DNA from: Clostridiales bacterium
GTDB lineage: Bacteria > Bacillota > Clostridia > Christensenellales > Aristaeellaceae
DNA: 9,332 bases
NCBI GenBank assembly: GCA_012513735.1
Contig: JAAZBR010000209.1
Span: 1-9,332, forward strand
Direction of reading: 5' to 3'
Part shown: positions 4,934 through 9,332 of the stretch, in pieces
Layout of the letters: the number at the start of each line of letters is the position of its first letter
How positions within the stretch are numbered: the first letter of the stretch is position 1
Translations under genes and position numbers: made by a program
The notes under the pieces: generated by a model
Database searches by the model: none
Seen by the model: only the letters and a program-made list of their open reading frames with translations
What the model was told of the DNA's origin: nothing

Positions 4934-7900
4934 TCACTTGGCCATGGACTGGGTCAGATCCCAGCCAGCCAGGATAGCCTGCTGATGGGCAACCGCATAG
5001 GGGCCGGTGGATTCCGCATCCGCCATATCCCGTGGGAAGTGGATGCAAATGTGACCTGTCAGGCCATTGTTTGGGTTATGATCCACCTCATGGCCGTGGC
5101 TGTGGGTGGAGGCCATGTAGACACGACCGTCAGAGAAAATCACCCACACGGGACGCGGATCCCAGTTGTTGTAGCCCAGCACACGCTCCATGGTTTGGGT
5201 GTCCTGTTTGGTCACCGGCTCGCCATCCGCATGGCGGCCTACGCTGAACACCTTTACGTTGTACTGGGTGCTGCTCATAAAGTCATAAATGATGACATTG
5301 GGCAGATCCTTGATGCGGGAGCGGATTTCCTTATACCAATCGGCATAACGCACCTCGCTGGCCCGGGGCGCAGTCACATTGCCTGTCTGCACGGGTGCGC
5401 TGGGCAGGGGGGCAGGGGTGGGCGTGGGCAGCAGAGCGGTGAGCCCAGTGGCGGAAATGGCAGCGGGGTCATTCAGCCTGGCCAGGGTCAGCTTGCCGGC
5501 AATGCCGTCTGCTGACAGGTTGTTCTTCATCTGGAAATCCTTCAGCGCCAGGAATGTCTTGGGCCCGAAGACCCCATCCGCAGCGCCTGCAAGGTATTTG
5601 AGATCGATCAAGTGCTGCTGCATCGATTTGACGGCGGGGCCGCTGTCGCCCACCCGCAGGGTGGCTATGGTGGCTGCGTTGTCCTCCTCTGCGCTGGCCG
5701 TGCTGCCCACCGCACGGTTGGCCACCGCAGTGTTTGCGTACAGGGCGGTCAGCGTGTTGGAACCCGCAATGCCGTCGGCAGCCAGGTTGTTTTTGCGCTG
5801 GAAGGCACTGACCGCGGCTGCGGTCTGGGTGCCAAAGATGCCGTCTGCCTTGCCGGTCAGATACTGCAGGGCAATCAGCCTGCTCTGCATGGAAAGCACC
5901 GCTTCACCGGTGGAGCCTATGCGCAGCAACTGCTGCAGCGACGGCTGAGAGGCTATGGTCATCAGCGGCACGTAGTCGTTAGTGGGCTGTTGTGCTGTTG
6001 CGGAAAGCGCGGTCGATGCATACATAGCCAACTGGGTTGGCAGATCGGCCGTGCCTGTGACCAGCAGGCCGTTCTTCTTCTGGAATTCCTTCACCGCGGC
6101 GATATCCTTGGCATTATATACGCCATCCGGCGTGATCTGGTAATAACCCAGGGACACCAGCCGCATCTGCAACCGGGTGACCGCCACGCCTCGGGTGCCC
6201 GAGCGCATGATGATCACGTTGTCCTCTGTCAGCGGCGTATAGTTGGGTTGCTGGGGGTCATTGTTGTCGCTGAGCCCCTTGCCCATGGCCGTGTTGATGG
6301 CCAGCATGGTAAAGCTGTCGATTTTGCCCGACTGCTTGATGCTGTGCGCCTTCTGAAAGGCTTTGACGGCATTGACTGTCTTGGCGGAATAGATGCCGGA
6401 GATTTCGCCATCATAGTGGCCCAACTGCTTCAGGGCGTTCTGCAGCTCCGCCACAGCATCCCCCGTGTCACCTGACTGCATGGGGTAGCCGGGGATGGGC
6501 GGCAGCACCTTCAGGGCTACTTTGCGGCCGCCGGCATTGACCGGCTTGCCCTCGTACAGCAGCTTCTGCAGCTCCGGCAATGCGATGCCCGTGGGGCGCA
6601 GGCCGTTGGCTTCCTGGAATGCCTTCAGCGCGGTCAGCGTGGTGGTGCCAAAGGTACCGTCAATGCTGCCCTTTAGGAAGCCGAGTTCGGTCAGCGCCTG
6701 CTGCAGTGCCCGCACTTTGTAGCCGGATGCGCCCACACCCAGGGCTTCATAGTTCTGGCGGGCTGTGGAATCGATGGGCAACACCTTGCCCTCCAGGTAT
6801 TGCTCGGGGATCTCCACATAGTCGCTCATGACAAAACCGGTGTAGGTTTTGTAGGCTATCTTTAGAAAATCACCACTGGTGGATTGCACGGTAATGGTAG
6901 CTCCCCGAGGCACGGTCAGAATACGCGCCGAGTTGGTGGAGGCGCGCTTGCGCAGGTTCACCCCCGCGTTAGTGGTGGTCTGGTAGGGGTAGGTGGCGGG
7001 GGTATCGGCGGCCGTATCGGTGAATACCGGAGAGTGAGTGGGGCCGGCCTGGGGGACTGCGGTTGGCGATGCCACAGGGGCCGCTTTCTGGGCCAGGGCA
7101 TTGTCTATGCTTGTCTGGGTCAGCGGACCCACCTTGCCGTCCGCCTTCAGCTTATGCGCCGTCTGGAAGGCGCGCACGGCCTTCTCGGTGCCGGTGCCGT
7201 ACACACCGTCCACAGATCCTGCCAGATAGCCCAGATCCTTCAGTTGTTGCTGCATTACGCTGACTGCTGCCCCCCGGTCACCCGGGCGCAGAGTCTGGCC
7301 AGTGACCACGGGCTTGTTTTTTACCTGGATTGCCCGGCCGGCAGTGTTCAGCGGTTTTCCTTCATACAGCCGCTGTTGGGTCACGGCATCCGCTATGCCG
7401 TTCTTGGGCAGCTTGTTTTTTGCCTGCATGGCCTCCACTGCCTGGGCGGTGCCGGTACCAAACTTGCCGTCGATGCTGCCCTTGTAGTAGTTCAGCTCTT
7501 TCAGCGCGCGTTGCAGGATGGTGACCATTTCGCCGCTGCTGCCTTTGGAGAGCGGCGGATACTTGGCGGTCAGCGCGCTGTCAGCCGGCTTGGGTGTGGC
7601 TGCAATGGCATCTGCAGCCAGAGGGCTGCGGCTGATCTGGCTGATCGGCACATAGCCCTGATAGCCGGCGTACTCCACGATGTAGTAGCTGCCATCCGCG
7701 CCGTTGACTGCCAGAGCATCTCCCTGGGGAATGGTCAACAAAAAAGCGCCGTCAGCAGACGGTTGGTGGCGCAGCGTCAAGCTTTCGGCGGCGTAGCCGA
7801 TAAAGGGGAAGCTCTCAGTCCCCAGCGCCGTCAAAGAGCTTATCATCATCAGGGCGCACAAAAAGAGGACGAAGGGTCGCTTCCATCGGAATGATTTCAT
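4934..7900 (-). CDS. Exported wall protein: seven peptidoglycan-binding repeats, two SH3-like domains, L,D-transpeptidase-like C-terminal domain
   Basis: This 988-residue protein begins with a signal peptide (basic SFRWKRP, then hydrophobic FVLFLCALMMISSLTALG), so it should act outside the membrane. An SH3-like domain is at about 38-92. Peptidoglycan_binding_1 repeats are at about 113-184, 204-270, 385-452, 472-539, 565-629, 660-723 and 748-811, each built like G..G.AV..LQ..L..LGY..G..DG.FG..T..A...FQ...GL..DG. A second SH3-like domain is at 303-365 (GVNLRKRAS). A Pro/Thr linker (824-846) leads to a C-terminal domain of about 140 residues. There, H935 and the THSHGH segment followed by GHICIHF (H950, C952) resemble the His and Cys signature of YkuD L,D-transpeptidases. 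I recall similar Firmicutes domains with GHFCIHF motifs, but their activity is not certain. The ATG at 7898-7900 is chosen over TTG at 7906 because GGAGG lies 6 bases before it. It heads the operon. Confidence 0.9.
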   Translation of the reverse strand: MKSFRWKRPFVLFLCALMMISSLTALGTESFPFIGYAAESLTLRHQPSADGAFLLTIPQGDALAVNGADGSYYIVEYAGYQGYVPISQISRSPLAADAIAATPKPADSALTAKYPPLSKGSSGEMVTILQRALKELNYYKGSIDGKFGTGTAQAVEAMQAKNKLPKNGIADAVTQQRLYEGKPLNTAGRAIQVKNKPVVTGQTLRPGDRGAAVSVMQQQLKDLGYLAGSVDGVYGTGTEKAVRAFQTAHKLKADGKVGPLTQTSIDNALAQKAAPVASPTAVPQAGPTHSPVFTDTAADTPATYPYQTTTNAGVNLRKRASTNSARILTVPRGATITVQSTSGDFLKIAYKTYTGFVMSDYVEIPEQYLEGKVLPIDSTARQNYEALGVGASGYKVRALQQALTELGFLKGSIDGTFGTTTLTALKAFQEANGLRPTGIALPELQKLLYEGKPVNAGGRKVALKVLPPIPGYPMQSGDTGDAVAELQNALKQLGHYDGEISGIYSAKTVNAVKAFQKAHSIKQSGKIDSFTMLAINTAMGKGLSDNNDPQQPNYTPLTEDNVIIMRSGTRGVAVTRLQMRLVSLGYYQITPDGVYNAKDIAAVKEFQKKNGLLVTGTADLPTQLAMYASTALSATAQQPTNDYVPLMTIASQPSLQQLLRIGSTGEAVLSMQSRLIALQYLTGKADGIFGTQTAAAVSAFQRKNNLAADGIAGSNTLTALYANTAVANRAVGSTASAEEDNAATIATLRVGDSGPAVKSMQQHLIDLKYLAGAADGVFGPKTFLALKDFQMKNNLSADGIAGKLTLARLNDPAAISATGLTALLPTPTPAPLPSAPVQTGNVTAPRASEVRYADWYKEIRSRIKDLPNVIIYDFMSSTQYNVKVFSVGRHADGEPVTKQDTQTMERVLGYNNWDPRPVWVIFSDGRVYMASTHSHGHEVDHNPNNGLTGHICIHFPRDMADAESTGPYAVAHQQAILAGWDLTQSMAK

Positions 7901-7932
7901 GTTCAACCTCCGTAGCTTGCATACTATAAATT

Positions 7933-7961
7933 ATTCTATGCTGAAAACCCAGATATGTCAA
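7933..7961 (-). promoter_or_regulatory. Sigma-A type promoter of the wall protein - cmk - plsC - ispH-rpsA operon
   Basis: On the minus strand a perfect -35 box TTGACA (7961-7956) is followed after exactly 17 bases by TAGAAT (7938-7933), five of six matches to TATAAT. The -10 box lies 32 bp upstream of the chosen ATG. It comes after the terminator of the upstream amylase gene, so it should be the main promoter of the four-gene operon. Confidence 0.82.
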
Positions 7962-7973
7962 GGAAATCTTGCG

Positions 7974-8007
7974 TTTTCGTAACAGATTCTTCGCAATTTT
8001 CGTAACA
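7974..8007 (-). repeat. Two 11-bp direct repeats upstream of the -35 box, possible regulator site
   Basis: The 11-mer TGTTACGAAAA (minus strand) occurs twice, at 7974-7984 and 7997-8007, 23 bp apart, ending 12 bp upstream of the -35 box. Two identical copies about two helical turns apart suggest a regulator-binding site. The TGTTAC core fits the half-site TGTWAH described for WalR, which controls wall hydrolases in Firmicutes. However, the WalR half-sites are spaced 11 bp, not 23, so the assignment is tentative. Confidence 0.5.
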
Positions 8008-8032
8008 ACTGGGATGGTGTATGCTACTTTCG

Positions 8033-8073
8033 AAAAAACTGCTGCCCGGGGCTGATTTGCGCCGGGACAGCAG
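8033..8073 (-). terminator. Intrinsic terminator of the GH13 gene
   Basis: In minus-strand RNA, CTGCTG-U-CCCGG pairs with CCGGG-CAGCAG (8039-8073), a GC-rich 11-pair stem with one unpaired U. It is followed directly by six U residues (8038-8033). It lies 35 bp after the stop of the amylase-family gene and before the next promoter, which makes the two transcripts separate. Confidence 0.9.
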
Positions 8074-8107
8074 GGAACATCCAGGGGAATCCACAGCTCT
8101 GCAATGA

Positions 8108-9332
8108 TCAGGGGCGTTCAGCATCCCGGGTGATACGCAGAAAGTAGGGCATATCCTCCAGGGGCTGGCCAAACACATCCTTGCCATCCTGCAGGTCACG
8201 GCGGATTAGCAGGGTGTCGTTGCCTTCGCTGGCGATGTCGAAGCTGCCCACCTGCAGCACAGGCCGTGAGGCGCGCAGCGTAAGGCACTCACGGAAGAAG
8301 GCTTGCAGTTCGCCGTCCTCCTGTCCCCAGGGGAAGGTGCCCCGGCTGAAGGGATCGGTGGCCCCCTCCATGCCGGCCTCATCCCCATAGTAGATAGCGG
8401 GCATGCCAGGCAGGGCAATGATCAACTGCAGCATTTTCTTCAACCGCTCTTTGGCCAACTGCCGCATCGCGGGGGACAGCCTGTGCTTGCCCCTGTCCTG
8501 GCGGGGAACATTCAGGTACTCCTGCTTTACCAGTACGTTGAGGATGCGGGCGCGGTCGTGGCTGCCCAGCAGGTTCATGGTGGAATAGAAAAACTTAGGC
8601 GGATAGTTCTCCTGCAGCGAGCGAATAACACGCACTACTTGGGGAGCGTCGGTTTCCCCGGTCAAAAACCGGATCAGAATTTCCCGAAGCGGATAGTTCA
8701 TCACGCTGTCCAGCGAATCACCCAGGCAGTAGTTGCGCATCACGCCGTAGGAGATTTTGTTGCTGGCGTCCTCCCAGACCTCGCCCAGAAGCACCGATTG
8801 ACTGTCCTGGGTCTTGACGGCCTTGCGCAGCTCGCGCAGAAAGTCCATGGGCAGTTCATCGGCCACATCCAGCCGCCAGCCGGAGGCGCCATGATGGATC
8901 CAATGACGGGCAATGCCCTTGGGGCCCAGGATAAACTCGCGATAACTGGGACAATCCTTGTTGACCTCGGGCAAGGTAGGGAAGTTCCACCAGCAGGCAT
9001 AGCGATCGGGGAAACGCATAAACCGGTACCAGGGGTAATACTTGCTCTCCCGGCTCTGATAGGCTCCCTTGCCGGGGTAGCGGCCATAGCGGTTGAAGTA
9101 CAGGCTGTCTTCGCCTGTATGGCTGAACACGCCATCCAGCAGTACACGGATGCCCAGTTCCCTGGCACGCCGGCACAGGGACTCGAAGTCCTCCATGGTG
9201 CCCAACAGGGGATCCACCTGCAGGTAGTCGCCCGTATCATAACGATGGTTGGAACGGGCACGGAAAATGGGGTTTAGGTACAGCACGCTGATGCCCATCT
9301 CCCGCAGGTAGGGAAGCTTCTGCTCAATGCCC
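8108..9332 (-). CDS. GH13 alpha-amylase family glycoside hydrolase, neopullulanase or maltogenic type (5' end outside window)
   Basis: The reading frame stays open to the right edge (GIEQKLPYLRE before the first ATG at 9298), so the true start lies beyond the window; about 407 codons are visible. GH13 enzymes cut or transfer alpha-glucosidic bonds in starch, glycogen, pullulan or cyclodextrins. Landmarks in order are YLNPIF, region I DGVFSHTG (normally Asn, here Ser), region II GWRLDVADE with the nucleophile Asp codon at 8867-8869, region III GEVWEDAS with the acid/base Glu codon at 8780-8782, region IV LLGSHD with the third Asp at 8555-8557, and PAIYYGDEAGMEG. VMNYPLR after region III is typical of the neopullulanase/maltogenic subgroup. 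All three catalytic acids are intact. The C-terminal beta domain appears short, about 50 residues after the barrel. Substrate, exported or cytosolic location, and promoter cannot be judged here. Confidence 0.93.
   Translation of the reverse strand, partial: GIEQKLPYLREMGISVLYLNPIFRARSNHRYDTGDYLQVDPLLGTMEDFESLCRRARELGIRVLLDGVFSHTGEDSLYFNRYGRYPGKGAYQSRESKYYPWYRFMRFPDRYACWWNFPTLPEVNKDCPSYREFILGPKGIARHWIHHGASGWRLDVADELPMDFLRELRKAVKTQDSQSVLLGEVWEDASNKISYGVMRNYCLGDSLDSVMNYPLREILIRFLTGETDAPQVVRVIRSLQENYPPKFFYSTMNLLGSHDRARILNVLVKQEYLNVPRQDRGKHRLSPAMRQLAKERLKKMLQLIIALPGMPAIYYGDEAGMEGATDPFSRGTFPWGQEDGELQAFFRECLTLRASRPVLQVGSFDIASEGNDTLLIRRDLQDGKDVFGQPLEDMPYFLRITRDAERP

Noticed and set aside
5459..7560. 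CRISPR-like or tandem DNA repeat array
   Set aside because: The periodicity is of protein repeats (about 65-70 residues) with divergent DNA; no short identical repeats with regular spacers are seen.
6884..7894. Long open frame on the + strand (336 codons) antisense to the wall-protein gene
   Set aside because: The opposite strand encodes a clear signal peptide, SH3 domains and binding repeats; the + frame is Gly/His/Arg-rich with no known motif and arises from GC-rich codon use.
8303..9277. Long open frame on the + strand (324 codons) antisense to the GH13 gene
   Set aside because: The GH13 frame keeps all catalytic motifs; the antisense frame has no start signal or motif.

Overview
The window looks like chromosomal DNA of a fairly GC-rich member of the Clostridia (Firmicutes). 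The evidence is strong Shine-Dalgarno sites (GGAGG type), a sigma-A type promoter, the gene order cmk - plsC - ispH/rpsA with IspH fused to an S1 ribosomal protein, and a secreted protein with many peptidoglycan-binding repeats. The fused IspH-S1 protein is, to my knowledge, typical of Clostridia. A genus cannot be named from the sequence alone.

Layout. On the + strand, positions 1-807 hold the end of a ribosomal operon: the last codons of rplK (L11), a probable L1-binding leader, and complete rplA (L1). The usual followers rplJ and rplL are absent. Instead there is a compact 160-bp palindromic element with 26-bp terminal inverted repeats (807-966), then two strong hairpins (988-1017 and 1042-1069) that separate this operon from the convergent minus-strand operon.

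From 7900 down to 1090, all on the minus strand, lies what appears to be one four-gene operon. It encodes a 988-residue exported cell-wall protein (seven peptidoglycan-binding repeats, two SH3-like domains and a C-terminal domain resembling an L,D-transpeptidase), cytidylate kinase (Cmk), a 1-acylglycerol-3-phosphate acyltransferase (PlsC), and an IspH-S1 fusion. A near-consensus promoter precedes the wall-protein gene, with two direct repeats of 11 bp just upstream. Spacings are 16 bp, an 11-bp overlap, and 83 bp with two hairpins. The operon thus links wall remodelling, CMP/dCMP phosphorylation (which also feeds CDP-diacylglycerol synthesis), phosphatidic acid synthesis, isoprenoid precursor supply (needed for undecaprenyl phosphate) and translation.

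From 8108 to the right edge lies a minus-strand GH13 alpha-amylase family gene, cut off at its 5' end by the window. It ends in a clear intrinsic terminator (8033-8073), which separates it from the next operon's promoter.

Most of the window is well-known housekeeping material. The parts worth a second look are the palindromic element fused to the rplA stop codon, the break in the L11-L1-L10-L7/L12 order, the uncharacterised C-terminal domain of the wall protein, and the repeats upstream of its promoter.
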